Shown piece after piece: positions 9,902 to 18,842 of a stretch of 64,000 nucleotides of DNA. The first letter of the stretch is position 1; every line of letters starts with the position of its first letter. The DNA comes from Kordiimonas marina (GTDB lineage Bacteria; Pseudomonadota; Alphaproteobacteria; Sphingomonadales; Kordiimonadaceae): assembly GCF_023006325.1 (NCBI RefSeq), contig NZ_JAINDF010000006.1:124001-188000 (forward strand). The letters run 5' to 3'. A program made the translations under genes and the position numbers. The notes under the pieces were generated by a model. That model saw only the letters and a program-made list of their open reading frames with translations. It ran no database searches and was not told the DNA's origin.

Positions 9902-10750
9902 ATGCAGAAATTTCCGATCCTTGCTGTCACCAAGGAAGCGCTGGCCTTGCCTTTCAAATATCCGATGGAGATGGCGAAAACGCTTGGGCTGATGATCGCT
10001 GGCGTCTTTGGCGTTTCTATCCTGATGGCCATCCTGGTCGCTATCATGGGGGGCGCTGGAATGATGGGCTCCGGCGGGACCATGATGCAGCAGATGGAAC
10101 AGGGTAATTTCTCTGGTATGGGCGGGATGATCCTGATCGTCTTTATCGTGCTCCTTGGTGTTTTCTGGCTCATCGCCTACGTCTTCAACTATTGGGTTCG
10201 CCTTGGCGCCTATGGTCATGATCGGGCGGCGCTGCGTCCGCTCAGCAAGGCCTGGGGCGCGGCTGGCGTTACCATGGTCAAGATGTTCCTGATCACCATT
10301 TTGCTGGTGCTCGTGACGCTGGTTGTCTGGTACGTTCTGCACCTCATGGGGCTGGTGCCCAGCCTGGCGGACCAGATGCGTATGGGGGCGGAAGGTGACA
10401 TGGCCCATGCGGCGCGTGGCGGGCTGGCCACCAACATCATCACGACCGTGATCACCTGTGTGGTCTATTCGATCTTCTCCGCCAACTTGACACAAACCGC
10501 GCTCGGTTCTGACAAGGAAGGCTTTGAACACCCGCATACCATCGATTTCGCCGTCGTCCTGATGCTGCTTTATGCCATCGTCCTCATTCCCATGACGCTT
10601 GCTGAGATGTCCGGCAGCATCGTGATGCTGATGCTGGTTGTCTATGTGCTGGAATTTTATGTCATGCTGGCCATCGCCACGGCCCATGGCCTCCGCTACC
10701 GCATCTGTGTCGCCGATATGCCTGATGTGCCGGAGACATCTGAAGCCTGA
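9902..10750 (+). CDS. Multi-helix inner-membrane protein, function unknown
   Basis: A 282-aa integral membrane protein with about six hydrophobic spans: roughly residues 27-50, 76-100, 125-150, 180-200, 220-245 and 250-270. A Met/Gly-rich loop (G-G-A-G-M-M-G-S-G-G-T-M-M) follows the first span. I recognise no catalytic motif. The ATG at 9902 follows GGGGGA closely; an in-frame ATG at 9890 lacks a ribosome site. A strong terminator follows, so it is probably a single-gene unit. The topology and charged loop after the second span (Y-G-H-D-R-A-A-L-R-P-L) resemble uncharacterised alphaproteobacterial membrane proteins. Confidence 0.75.
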   Translation: MQKFPILAVTKEALALPFKYPMEMAKTLGLMIAGVFGVSILMAILVAIMGGAGMMGSGGTMMQQMEQGNFSGMGGMILIVFIVLLGVFWLIAYVFNYWVRLGAYGHDRAALRPLSKAWGAAGVTMVKMFLITILLVLVTLVVWYVLHLMGLVPSLADQMRMGAEGDMAHAARGGLATNIITTVITCVVYSIFSANLTQTALGSDKEGFEHPHTIDFAVVLMLLYAIVLIPMTLAEMSGSIVMLMLVVYVLEFYVMLAIATAHGLRYRICVADMPDVPETSEA

Positions 10751-10780
10751 TCCCATCAAGCTTCGTAATCGACAGGAATG

Positions 10781-10811
10781 GCCGGGTTTGATGACCCGGC
10801 TTTTCTTTTTG
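10781..10811 (+). terminator. Rho-independent terminator after membrane-protein gene
   Basis: A perfect stem, GCCGGGT (10781-10787) and ACCCGGC (10794-10800), with a TTGATG loop, followed by TTTTCTTTTT. Confidence 0.92.
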
Positions 10812-10853
10812 CGCCTTTCATGGCTAACTGATGGTCGCCGAAAGGGAGGTCGT

Positions 10854-11477
10854 ATGCTCAAAAAGTTTGTGTTGCCGTTTATTGCCTGTACCGCCATCAG
10901 CCTTGGAGCCGGAGTTGGGGCCAGAACTGGGGCCTGGGCGGAAGATGCGCCGCTTTCCCCCGCCAACGTTATGGGCGACCAGCCCTACGAAAGCCCGAGC
11001 TGCGTGCAGGCCGACTATCATGAAATGGATTTCCTCAACGGAAGTTGGGCCATGAAGGTGCTGAAGGACGGCCGCTGGCACGCCGCGGGCTTTGCCGAGC
11101 AGAAGCCTGTCCTCGGCGGCTGCGCGGTGATGATGAGCGTCTCCTTCGCTGAGTGGGGCGACTATTACCGCGCACTCACCGGGCGGGATGGATTCGCCGC
11201 CATCCTGATCAGCAGCTACGATACCCGGGCCCACGACTGGCGCCAGCGCTGGATGACCGACATGGGCAGTATGGTTACGCTGATGCGCGGCCGTAAGTTC
11301 AAGGATGGCGCCCGTTTTGTCGGTCATGCGCCGGACAGCGCAGGCCCCGAGCTTCAGCGCCACGAATGGAAGGTCACGGGCGATAACACCCGCGAATTCA
11401 CCTTCGAACAGTCGCTGGACGGCGGCCAGCACTGGAGCGTGATCGGCAAGGTCCAGCTTATCCGCCGCGCGCCCTGA
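10854..11477 (+). CDS. Exported protein, DUF1579-like, function unknown
   Basis: A 207-aa protein with an N-terminal signal peptide (F-V-L-P-F-I-A-C-T-A-I-S-L-G-A-G-V-G-A, cleavage near A-W-A). The mature part starts a beta-rich domain at DFLNGSWAMKV and ends in a paired strand S-V-I-G-K-V-Q-L-I-R-R. The fold and the D-F-L-x-G-x-W motif recall DUF1579 and related calycin-like domains; this is a weak family resemblance only. The start has an excellent ribosome site (AAAGGGAGG, 5 bases away). No pathway is indicated by the neighbours. Confidence 0.75.
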   Translation: MLKKFVLPFIACTAISLGAGVGARTGAWAEDAPLSPANVMGDQPYESPSCVQADYHEMDFLNGSWAMKVLKDGRWHAAGFAEQKPVLGGCAVMMSVSFAEWGDYYRALTGRDGFAAILISSYDTRAHDWRQRWMTDMGSMVTLMRGRKFKDGARFVGHAPDSAGPELQRHEWKVTGDNTREFTFEQSLDGGQHWSVIGKVQLIRRAP

Positions 11478-11574
11478 GCCTTTTTGACAGAAATACTAAT
11501 AGCCCCGCCCATCTTGACGGCGGGGTCCTCCTGCGCCATATCGCTTTCGTCCCGAATAGGAGGATAGGGTCGAG

Positions 11575-12036
11575 ATGACAAAACCTGTGCTCGATGGCGC
11601 CCTGCGCCAGTTCATGTATGGCAAACTGCACCGCGTGACGGTAACCGGCGCCGAGCTGAATTATGTCGGCTCGATCACGGTGGACCCGGTGCTGCTGCGC
11701 GCGTCCGGCCTGATGCCCTATACGGCGGTTGATGTGGTCAACATCACGAACGGCGAACGCATCACCACCTATATCATCGAAGGCACCGAGGGTTCGGGCG
11801 TTATCTGCCTGAACGGCGCCGCTGCACATCAGTTCAGTAAAGGCGACCTCGCCATCATCATGGGCTATGAAGCCGTGCCGGCGTGCGACCTGCCGGGGCG
11901 GATTTCCCGCGCGGTGCATGTGGACAGCCAGAACCGTATCGTCTCAATCGATGAATATGTCACGCCGGGGCTCGACGCGCTCGGCCAGCCTGCGAATAAC
12001 CGCGAGAATGAGTGCTACGAGACCGTAGACACCTGA
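11575..12036 (+). CDS. panD: Aspartate 1-decarboxylase
   Basis: Pyruvoyl-dependent enzyme making beta-alanine for pantothenate, 153 aa. The self-processing site is visible in YVGSITVD (Gly-Ser cleavage, where Ser becomes the pyruvoyl group). It lies after the GKLHRVTVT strand that carries the conserved Lys, and before TNGERITTY and LNGAAAH. The C-terminus is about 25 residues longer than E. coli PanD and is hydrophilic. An AGGAGG ribosome site lies 11 bases upstream. It converges with xth. Together with ilvD in the same region it supplies pantothenate precursors, but there is no shared operon. Confidence 0.93.
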   Translation: MTKPVLDGALRQFMYGKLHRVTVTGAELNYVGSITVDPVLLRASGLMPYTAVDVVNITNGERITTYIIEGTEGSGVICLNGAAAHQFSKGDLAIIMGYEAVPACDLPGRISRAVHVDSQNRIVSIDEYVTPGLDALGQPANNRENECYETVDT

Positions 12037-12062
12037 GCGGGTGCCAATAGCCCAGGGGATGA

Positions 12063-12845
12063 TCAAGCCAGTTCGATCCACACCGGTGTGTGGTCGCTGG
12101 CTTTTTCCTTGCCCCTTGGCGTGCGGTCAACCTGCGCGTCCTGAAGCCGGTCAGCGGCTTGCGGCGACAGCATCAGATGGTCGATGCGGATACCGTTATC
12201 CTTCTGCCAGGCGCCTGCCTGATAGTCCCAGAAGGTGAAGGCCGGGCCCGCCGGTTTGATCTGGCGGAGGGCATCGAGATAGCCGAGATAGGTCAGCTCC
12301 CGTAGTTTGGCGCGGCTTTCCGGCTGGGTGAGGGCGTCGTCGACCCATGCGGCGGGGTTGTAGCAGTCCTCATCCTTGGGGATGACGTTATAGTCACCCG
12401 CCAGCACAATGGGTTGCTCGGTTTCCAGCAGGCGCTTCGCGTGGGCGACCAGACGGTCCATCCAGGCGAGCTTATAATCGAACTTCGGCCCCGGTTGCGG
12501 GTTGCCGTTCGGCAGGTAGATGGAGGCGATGCGCACACCCTGAACGGTGGCCTCAATATAACGGGCCTGCTCGTCCTCGGTTTCCTCACCGCCATCAAGC
12601 GCGGGCAGGCCGCGGCGGACGTCCTCGATCTTGTGTTTCGAGAAGATCGCGACACCGTTGAAACCTTTCTGGCCGTGGGTTTCCACGTTCCAGCCCTTGT
12701 CCTCAAACTCGAGGCGCGGGAAATTCTCGTCGACGCTCTTGATCTCCTGCAGGCAGGCGACGTCGGGGGAGAATTCTTCCAGCCATTCCAGAAGCCGGGG
12801 CAGCCGGGCCTTGACGCCATTGATGTTGAAAGTGGCGATTTTCAT
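12063..12845 (-). CDS. xth: Exodeoxyribonuclease III
   Basis: Mg-dependent AP endonuclease / 3'-5' exonuclease of base-excision repair, 260 aa. Catalytic motifs of the EEP superfamily are complete: TFNINGVKAR at the start, CLQEIKS (metal-binding Glu), YLPNGNP, LAGDYNVIP, and the C-terminal KASDHTPVWIEL. The gene lies 27 bases downstream of erpA on the same strand and is probably co-transcribed with it, a common alphaproteobacterial pairing. It is convergent with panD, with only 26 bases between stops and no clear terminator. Confidence 0.96.
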   Translation of the reverse strand: MKIATFNINGVKARLPRLLEWLEEFSPDVACLQEIKSVDENFPRLEFEDKGWNVETHGQKGFNGVAIFSKHKIEDVRRGLPALDGGEETEDEQARYIEATVQGVRIASIYLPNGNPQPGPKFDYKLAWMDRLVAHAKRLLETEQPIVLAGDYNVIPKDEDCYNPAAWVDDALTQPESRAKLRELTYLGYLDALRQIKPAGPAFTFWDYQAGAWQKDNGIRIDHLMLSPQAADRLQDAQVDRTPRGKEKASDHTPVWIELA

Positions 12846-12872
12846 CGAGGATGCTCCGGTCTTGAAAGGGGA

Positions 12873-13214
12873 TTAGATGGCGAAGGACGACCCGCAGCCA
12901 CAGGACGATGAGGCGTTCGGGTTCTTGACCTGGAAGGATGCGCCAACCAGATCCTCGACAAAATCGACTTCCGAGCCGATGACATAGAGGAGCGACATGG
13001 AATCGACCAGCATGGTGACGCCGTCCCGGGTGACGACGATGTCATCGTCCTTCTGGGCTTCGTCAAAGTCGAAACCATACTGGAAGCCGCTGCAGCCGCC
13101 GCCCGAAACCGACAGGCGCAGCTTCAGGTTCGGGTTGCCCTGTTGTTCGATCAGTTGCGCCACGCGCTTCGCGGCGTTTTCGCTCAGGGTCACGGGGGTG
13201 TCCGGGCTGGTCAT
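12873..13214 (-). CDS. erpA: Iron-sulfur cluster insertion protein ErpA
   Basis: A-type Fe-S carrier that delivers clusters to apo-enzymes, 113 aa. The three conserved cysteines are present: [12 protein letters not shown] and the C-terminal S-S-C-G-C-G-S-S-F. The spacing and the N-S-x-S-C-G-C ending fit ErpA rather than IscA. Upstream (13238-13288) are two perfect inverted repeats that could be control sites. It is probably first in a two-gene unit with xth. Potential clients in the window include IlvD. Confidence 0.92.
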   Translation of the reverse strand: MTSPDTPVTLSENAAKRVAQLIEQQGNPNLKLRLSVSGGGCSGFQYGFDFDEAQKDDDIVVTRDGVTMLVDSMSLLYVIGSEVDFVEDLVGASFQVKNPNASSSCGCGSSFAI

Positions 13215-13237
13215 TGCTCTACTCGCTTCGCTTTGCG

Positions 13238-13288
13238 GTCATGGCCATCACTCCGGCCATGACGTTTGGTTTCCCCTTATGTAAGGGG
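13238..13288 (-). promoter_or_regulatory. Pair of inverted repeats upstream of erpA
   Basis: Inverted repeat 1: GTCATGGCC (13238-13246) and GGCCATGAC (13255-13263), 9 bp perfect, 8-base loop. Inverted repeat 2: CCCCTTA (13273-13279) and TAAGGGG (13282-13288), 7 bp perfect, 2-base centre. Both lie in the 103 bases between the PAS gene stop and the erpA start. They could be operators for erpA or a stop signal for the upstream PAS gene. Neither has a proper T-run, which favours operators or RNA leader structure. Confidence 0.4.
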
Positions 13289-13317
13289 CCGGGGCGTCAA
13301 GGTCAATCGAGCGGCGC

Positions 13318-13854
13318 TCAACGGTCGCTATAGACGGGCCTGAAGGTGATGGTTTCGGGCGTGTCGGGCGCGGTGGTCTCAGGCGTGCGGACAAAGTCGA
13401 ATGCCAGCAGGAGGCTGCTCAGGCTATCCGGCTCGCCTTCCTGCGAAAAAGGCAGGACGAGGGCGCTGAAGGGGATGGGGCGAGCATCATCCGGCATGAA
13501 CTGACCCTCAAAATATAGCGGTTCGCAGTGTTCGGTCGAGGCCTCGAGAATCGCTGTGAGGGTCTGGTTTATCTTGGCATCCCTGAAGGGAATAAGCCTG
13601 TCATCCGGGGATGTTAGCTTGAGAACTTCACAGATGGTGGTGCCGATCAGCCTGTCCTGAAAACGGCTTTTTTCAGTGACAGAAACGATGGCAAGCTGGG
13701 GCAGGAATTTTGGGAACATCTGGGGGCGGAAATCGCGCTTGCGGGGAAACCGTTGGCCGTTCCTTATCTGATGCCAGTGGTCCAGCATGTCCGCCTGGAA
13801 CGGGGCCCGGAAAGCGGGGCGGTTGTTGTCGGTTGTATGTGAGCTGTCGTTCAT
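13318..13854 (-). CDS. PAS domain protein (PAS_5 / DUF1488-type alphaproteobacterial family)
   Basis: A 178-aa cytoplasmic protein consisting mainly of one PAS-like domain: DHWHQIRNGQRFPRKRDF, then the L-P-Q-L-A-I-V-S-V strand and FQDRLIGTTICEVL. This is the pattern of the alphaproteobacterial PAS_5 family, which starts with a W-x-x-x-R-x-G motif; the precise family name is recalled, not tested. No output domain (kinase, cyclase or HTH) is attached, so the signal partner is unknown. The ATG at 13854 follows CAGGG directly, a poor spacing. The AT-rich gap upstream separates it from the divergent dgt. Confidence 0.7.
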   Translation of the reverse strand: MNDSSHTTDNNRPAFRAPFQADMLDHWHQIRNGQRFPRKRDFRPQMFPKFLPQLAIVSVTEKSRFQDRLIGTTICEVLKLTSPDDRLIPFRDAKINQTLTAILEASTEHCEPLYFEGQFMPDDARPIPFSALVLPFSQEGEPDSLSSLLLAFDFVRTPETTAPDTPETITFRPVYSDR

Positions 13855-14066
13855 CCCTGAATCATAGTTAATGAAACGTTAACGCACAACGAACAAAGTA
13901 AGGATTTATTAATTATTTGGACGTTGCCCAATCAGCGGCCTGACTACGCCTTGTTCGCGGGAAAAAGTTGCTCTCCATGTGGTGCGGCGATAATGTGCCG
14001 AAAACCGCGCGGGGACGTGTCCTCGCGGAACACAGACTTGTTCCTTTTGCTCCTTGGGGGAAGACA

Positions 14067-15278
14067 ATGACCGACCCGCTGCCGCGCTATGAAGACATTT
14101 TGGCGCCCTACGCCTGCAAGCCGTCCGAAACCCGTGGCCGTGTGTTCAAGGAACCGGAAACCGCGAATCGGAGCTGCTACCAGCGCGACCGCGACCGGGT
14201 CATCCATTCATCCAGCTTCCGGCGGCTGAAGCACAAGACCCAGGTTTTCGTCTATCATGAGGGCGACCATTTTAGGACGCGGTTGACCCATTCGCTTGAA
14301 GTCGCGCAGATCGCGCGGTCGATCTGCCGCTCGATGCATCTGAATGAGGACCTCGGCGAAGCGCTCGCGCTCGCCCATGACCTCGGCCATCCGCCGTTCG
14401 GCCACATCGGCGAGACGGTGATCAACGAGTGTATGAAGGATTTCGACGGTTTCGACCATAACGCCCAGGCGCTCCGTCTCTTGACCCGGCTGGAGCACCG
14501 CTATGCCTCCTTCGAAGGCTTGAACCTGACGTGGGAGACGCTTGAGGGCCTCGCCAAACATAATGGCCCGCTGGTTGATAAGCCGATCGATCATACCAAT
14601 CCGCCGGAAAGTTTGCCGTTCGGTTTCCGGGATTACCTGCCGGAAAACGACTTGATGCTGCATACCTGGCCGTCGGCCGAAGCGCAGATCGCGGCGCTCG
14701 CCGACGATATCGCCTATTCGAGCCATGACCTGGATGACGGCCTGCGCGCCGGTCTGTTCGAGCTGGATGAGCTCAAGAATATCCCAGTCGTCATGCAGCT
14801 GATCGATGAAGTGAAATGGACCTATCCGGACGCGCCCAAGGATGTGATGATCCATGAGCTGGTGCGCCGCCTGATCAACCGCATGATCGCCGACCTGATG
14901 GTTGAAAGCGGCAAGCGCATCCAGGCGCTGGACCCGGATACACCGGACGATATCCGGAACGCCGGTGGCCCTGTCATCGCCTTCGGCAAGGATATGGCCG
15001 ACGCCGTCAAGACTCTCAAGGGCTTCCTGTTCGAACGCATGTACCGCCACTATCTGGTCAACCGCATGGGCAGCAAGGCAAAAAGGGTGGTCTTGGACCT
15101 GTTCAACCTGTATATCTCCGAACCCGAATGCCTGCCGACGGAATGGAACGCGCGCGCCGGTGCCCCGAATTCGGCTGAAACCGCCCGTGTGGTGGCCGAT
15201 TTCATTGCTGGTATGACCGACCGTTTCGCTTTCCGTGAGCACGCCAAACTATTTGACCTGAACCGAGTATCGCTATGA
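14067..15278 (+). CDS. dgt: Deoxyguanosinetriphosphate triphosphohydrolase-like protein
   Basis: HD-domain dNTP triphosphohydrolase, 403 aa. The HD metal site is clear: H in [16 protein letters not shown], then [13 protein letters not shown], with a further D in [13 protein letters not shown]. It begins M-T-D-P-L-P-R-Y after GGGGGAAG, better than the in-frame upstream codons. Its stop overlaps the argS ATG (ATGA at 15275), so the two are translationally coupled, as in many alphaproteobacteria. It heads the long + strand run reaching to 25.9 kb. Confidence 0.93.
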   Translation: MTDPLPRYEDILAPYACKPSETRGRVFKEPETANRSCYQRDRDRVIHSSSFRRLKHKTQVFVYHEGDHFRTRLTHSLEVAQIARSICRSMHLNEDLGEALALAHDLGHPPFGHIGETVINECMKDFDGFDHNAQALRLLTRLEHRYASFEGLNLTWETLEGLAKHNGPLVDKPIDHTNPPESLPFGFRDYLPENDLMLHTWPSAEAQIAALADDIAYSSHDLDDGLRAGLFELDELKNIPVVMQLIDEVKWTYPDAPKDVMIHELVRRLINRMIADLMVESGKRIQALDPDTPDDIRNAGGPVIAFGKDMADAVKTLKGFLFERMYRHYLVNRMGSKAKRVVLDLFNLYISEPECLPTEWNARAGAPNSAETARVVADFIAGMTDRFAFREHAKLFDLNRVSL

Positions 15279-17026
15279 ATGTTTTTACCCATTTCCGGGA
15301 CGCCGTTGATGCGGCCCTGAAGGATCTCGCTAACACCGGTGCACTGCCCGAGGGCCTGGATACCCGCAATATCGCGGTTGAGCCGCCCCGGGATGCGTCT
15401 CATGGTGACATTGCCATCAACGCGGCGCTGGTGCTGTCGAAGCAGGCGAAGATGAACCCGCGGGAGATCGCCACGCTGCTCGCAGGCAAGCTGGAAGCGC
15501 TGCCTGAGGTCGAGAAGGTCGATATCGCCGGTCCCGGCTTTATCAACATGACGATCGCAGCCAGTTACTGGCAGGCGCAGGTGAAGGCCATTCTCGAGGC
15601 AGGCACTCATTTCGGTGACAGCCAGATGGGCGGCGGCGACAAGGTGAATGTGGAATATGTTTCCGCAAACCCGACCGGCCCGATGCATGTGGGCCACGTT
15701 CGCGGCGCCGTGTTCGGGGACGCGCTGGCCAACCTTCTCCAGAAGGCTGGCTATGAGGTCTGCAAGGAATATTACATCAACGACGCGGGCAGCCAGATCG
15801 ACACGCTCGCGCGGTCGGCGCACCTCCGCTACCAGGAAGCCTATGGCCGCGATATCGGTGAAATCCCCGAGGGGCTTTACCCGGGGGATTACCTGGTGCC
15901 GGTGGGCGAGGCGCTGAAGGCCAAATATGGCGACCAGTATCTGGATGCGCCGGAAAGTGAATGGCTCGCCCTTTTCAAGGTCGAAGCCTCGAACGCCATG
16001 ATGGACATGATCCGCGATGACCTGGCGACGCTGGGTGTTGAGCATGAGGTCTTCTTCTCGGAGCGTGCGCTTCATGCTTCCGACCGGATCGGCGAGGCGG
16101 TCGAGGTGCTGCGCCAGCGCGGCCACATCTATGAAGGCGTGCTCGAGCCGCCGAAAGGCAAGAAGCCGGAAGATTGGGAGCCGCGCGAACAGACGCTGTT
16201 CCGCGCCACCGACTTCGGCGATGACGTCGACCGGCCGCTCCAGAAATCGACGGGCGAATTCACCTATTTCGCCGCCGACATCGCTTACCACCACGACAAG
16301 TTCGTGCGCGGTTACAAGCAGATGATCGACGTGCTCGGCGCCGATCATGGCGGTTATGTCAAGCGGATGCAGGCTGCCGTGAAGGCGCTTTCCGAGGATG
16401 GCACGCTCGATGTCAAGCTGTGCCAGCTCGTGCGCCTGTTCCGGAACGGCGAACCGGTCAAGATGTCCAAGCGGGCAGGGACCTTCGTCACGCTGCGTGA
16501 AGTGGTGGAAGAGGTTGGCAAGGATGTCACCCGCTTCATCATGCTCACCCGTAAGAACGATGCGCCGCTCGACTTTGACTTCAACAAGGTGATGGAACAG
16601 TCGAAGGACAACCCGGTCTTCTATGTCCAGTATGCCCATGCCCGTATCTGTTCGGTGCTCCGGAAGGCGGCTGAGGCATTCGGCGGCCTGGATACCTCTG
16701 ACGCAGGGCTTTCGGGCGCTGATCTGCACGCGATCAATCACCCCAGCGAGATCGCGATGATCAAGCAGTGTGCGGCCTGGCCCAGGCTGGTCGAGCAGGC
16801 CGCCGAGGCACATGAGCCCCACCGGATCGCATTTTTCCTCTATGATCTTGCGTCCGAGTTTCATACCTTCTGGAACAAAGGGAACGAAGATGCCTCGCTC
16901 CGCTTCGTTATCGAGGGGGATGAGGCGCTGACCAGGGCGCGCCTGGCGCTTATCCGCGCCGTGGCGCTTGTGATCGCAAGCGGCCTCGCGGTCCTGGGGG
17001 TCAAGCCCGTGGAGGAAATGCGCTAA
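15275..17026 (+). CDS. argS: Arginyl-tRNA synthetase
   Basis: Class I synthetase, 583 aa. HIGH motif variant H-V-G-H is in [24 protein letters not shown] is in [15 protein letters not shown]. The N-terminal tRNA-recognition domain (residues 1-110) and the C-terminal anticodon-binding DALR domain (from about residue 460, ending GVKPVEEMR) are both complete. The ATG overlaps the dgt stop, and the stop TAA shares one base with the next ATG. Confidence 0.97.
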   Translation: MNVFTHFRDAVDAALKDLANTGALPEGLDTRNIAVEPPRDASHGDIAINAALVLSKQAKMNPREIATLLAGKLEALPEVEKVDIAGPGFINMTIAASYWQAQVKAILEAGTHFGDSQMGGGDKVNVEYVSANPTGPMHVGHVRGAVFGDALANLLQKAGYEVCKEYYINDAGSQIDTLARSAHLRYQEAYGRDIGEIPEGLYPGDYLVPVGEALKAKYGDQYLDAPESEWLALFKVEASNAMMDMIRDDLATLGVEHEVFFSERALHASDRIGEAVEVLRQRGHIYEGVLEPPKGKKPEDWEPREQTLFRATDFGDDVDRPLQKSTGEFTYFAADIAYHHDKFVRGYKQMIDVLGADHGGYVKRMQAAVKALSEDGTLDVKLCQLVRLFRNGEPVKMSKRAGTFVTLREVVEEVGKDVTRFIMLTRKNDAPLDFDFNKVMEQSKDNPVFYVQYAHARICSVLRKAAEAFGGLDTSDAGLSGADLHAINHPSEIAMIKQCAAWPRLVEQAAEAHEPHRIAFFLYDLASEFHTFWNKGNEDASLRFVIEGDEALTRARLALIRAVALVIASGLAVLGVKPVEEMR

Positions 17027-17814
17027 TGAGCGACGATAGGGAAAAGGGGACAATGCCGGATAAGGACACGCCGCCGTGGCTGCAGGCGGTCCCGGAAGAT
17101 GAAGAGCCCGAAGGCTTTTTCACCGGCCGCCGCAAGCTGATAATTTCGGCGGGCGCCGCCGTCACGGTGATCGTGCTTTTCGGGGCTGTCATGTGGACGC
17201 TTTACGAGCATACGGAAAGCGGCCCGGCGCGCCATATCACCGCGCCCCAGACGACCTATAAGGAAAAACCGGCTGATCCCGGTGGCATGGATGTGCCTTA
17301 CCAGGACAAGAAAGTATTCGAGCAGGCCGACGGCGAGCCGGTGCGCAGCGCCGTGAAACTTGGCGCCCAGCCTGAGCAGCCGGTCGATCATCTGCCGACG
17401 GAAAGCACGGAGACGGCGACCGATACGCAGGCTGCCGCATCTATGCCCGCGGCGTCTCAGCCCGAGCCTAAACCAGCCCCGCGCAAAGCTGAGGTCACTG
17501 AAGCACCGAAGACGGTAACGCCTCCGGCCCAGAAGGCCGAAGCAAAGCCTGCGGTTCCGGCCAGCAAAGCCTATCAGGTACAGCTTGGGGCTTATGGGTC
17601 TGAAAAAGGCGCGGCCTCTGCCTGGCGGGTTATCCGGGGTAAATACCGGTCGATCCTGGGGGATGATGTAAAGGCGAGCTATGAGCCCGTCCAGTCCGGC
17701 GACCGTACGCTTTACCGGCTTCGTGTCGGGCCGCTTGCAAACCGCGCTGCGGCCGATGCCATCTGTTTGGGTCTCCGGGCACGCCAGCAGGCTTGCATTG
17801 TTGTAAACCCGTAA
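17026..17814 (+). CDS. SPOR-domain membrane protein
   Basis: Bitopic inner-membrane protein, 262 aa. It has a cytoplasmic N-terminus, one transmembrane helix at about residues 38-62 (L-I-I-S-A-G-A-A-V-T-V-I-V-L-F-G-A-V), and a long Ala/Pro/Glu-rich periplasmic linker. A C-terminal SPOR domain follows from about residue 182 (YQVQLGAYGSEKGAASAWR ... L-Y-R-L-R-V-G-P-L). SPOR domains bind denuded glycan at division sites. The position between argS and nagZ is standard. An alternative start at the in-frame ATG 17053 would remove nine residues only. Confidence 0.9.
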   Translation: MSDDREKGTMPDKDTPPWLQAVPEDEEPEGFFTGRRKLIISAGAAVTVIVLFGAVMWTLYEHTESGPARHITAPQTTYKEKPADPGGMDVPYQDKKVFEQADGEPVRSAVKLGAQPEQPVDHLPTESTETATDTQAAASMPAASQPEPKPAPRKAEVTEAPKTVTPPAQKAEAKPAVPASKAYQVQLGAYGSEKGAASAWRVIRGKYRSILGDDVKASYEPVQSGDRTLYRLRVGPLANRAAADAICLGLRARQQACIVVNP

Positions 17815-17824
17815 AGGCTTACCG

Positions 17825-18832
17825 ATGATCCCTGTCATATTCGGCTGCTCGGGCACGAGCCTTACCGCTACCGAACGTGCCTTCTTTGGCCGGATCAAAC
17901 CGGCGGGGTTCATCCTTTTCGCCCGCAATATCGAAAGCCCGGATCAGGTTCGGGTGCTTGTCCGGGAACTCAAGGAAAGCGTTGGCCGCACCAAGGTGCC
18001 GATCCTGATCGACCAGGAAGGTGGCCGCGTCCAGCGGCTGAAGGCGCCCCACTGGCGTGCCTATCCGCCGATGGCGACCTTCGGCGACATGGCGGCCAAG
18101 GACCCGACCCTGGCGGCCAGTGCACTCAGGCTCAATTGCCGGATGATTGCGGATGACCTCAGGCGCCTGGGCATCAATGTCGACTGCCTGCCGGTTCTGG
18201 ACCTGCCGCAGGGTGATGCCGACCCCATCATCGGCGACCGGGCGTTCTCGCACGATCCGGACCTGGTGGCGGCCCTGGGCCGTATCGCCGTCGATGCCCT
18301 GATGGCAAGCGGCGTGCTGCCGGTTATCAAGCATATCCCCGGTCATGGCCGCGCCACGCAGGACAGCCATCTGGCCCTGCCGGTGGTGGATACGCCTTTG
18401 GCCGACCTTCAACAAAAGGATTTCGTGCCCTTCAAGGCGCTGAAGGATGCGCCTTTCGCCATGACTGCCCATATCGTCTATAGCGACATTGATGCGCGGG
18501 AACCCGCGACGCTGTCGCGGGTCGTGATCGGCCGTGTCATCCGCATGAGCCTCGGCTTCAGCGGGCTTTTGATGTCGGACGACCTGTCGATGAAGGCGCT
18601 TTCGGGTGATTTTGCCGCACGGACGAAGGGCGCGCTGGAGGCGGGCTGCGACCTGGTTCTGCACTGTAACGGCGATATGGACGAGATGCAGGCTGTCGCA
18701 AGCGCCTGTCCGCCTGCCGCACAGGCGCTTGAGAAACGTCTGGCGACACTTATATCCCAGGCTGATAAGATGCCAATGGCGGACCGCGGCGATATCCGTG
18801 CGCGTTATGACGCCCTGATGGCCAAGTTTTGA
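17825..18832 (+). CDS. nagZ: Beta-N-acetylhexosaminidase (NagZ type)
   Basis: Family-3 glycoside hydrolase that removes GlcNAc from anhydromuropeptides during cell-wall recycling, 335 aa, cytoplasmic. Diagnostic segments: LIDQEGGRVQRLK, DCLPVLDL, KHIPGHGRATQDSH (substrate-binding Lys-His and the catalytic flexible His loop), and the nucleophile region SDDLSMKAL. There is no signal peptide, as expected for NagZ. It starts 10 bases after the SPOR gene and is followed 10 bases later by the site-2 protease homologue. Confidence 0.94.
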   Translation: MIPVIFGCSGTSLTATERAFFGRIKPAGFILFARNIESPDQVRVLVRELKESVGRTKVPILIDQEGGRVQRLKAPHWRAYPPMATFGDMAAKDPTLAASALRLNCRMIADDLRRLGINVDCLPVLDLPQGDADPIIGDRAFSHDPDLVAALGRIAVDALMASGVLPVIKHIPGHGRATQDSHLALPVVDTPLADLQQKDFVPFKALKDAPFAMTAHIVYSDIDAREPATLSRVVIGRVIRMSLGFSGLLMSDDLSMKALSGDFAARTKGALEAGCDLVLHCNGDMDEMQAVASACPPAAQALEKRLATLISQADKMPMADRGDIRARYDALMAKF

Positions 18833-18842
18833 GGACGAGCTG

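Noticed and set aside
11503-11526. CCCCGCC and GGCGGGG inverted repeat before panD
   Set aside because: No T-run on either strand and off-centre arms; too weak to call a terminator or operator.
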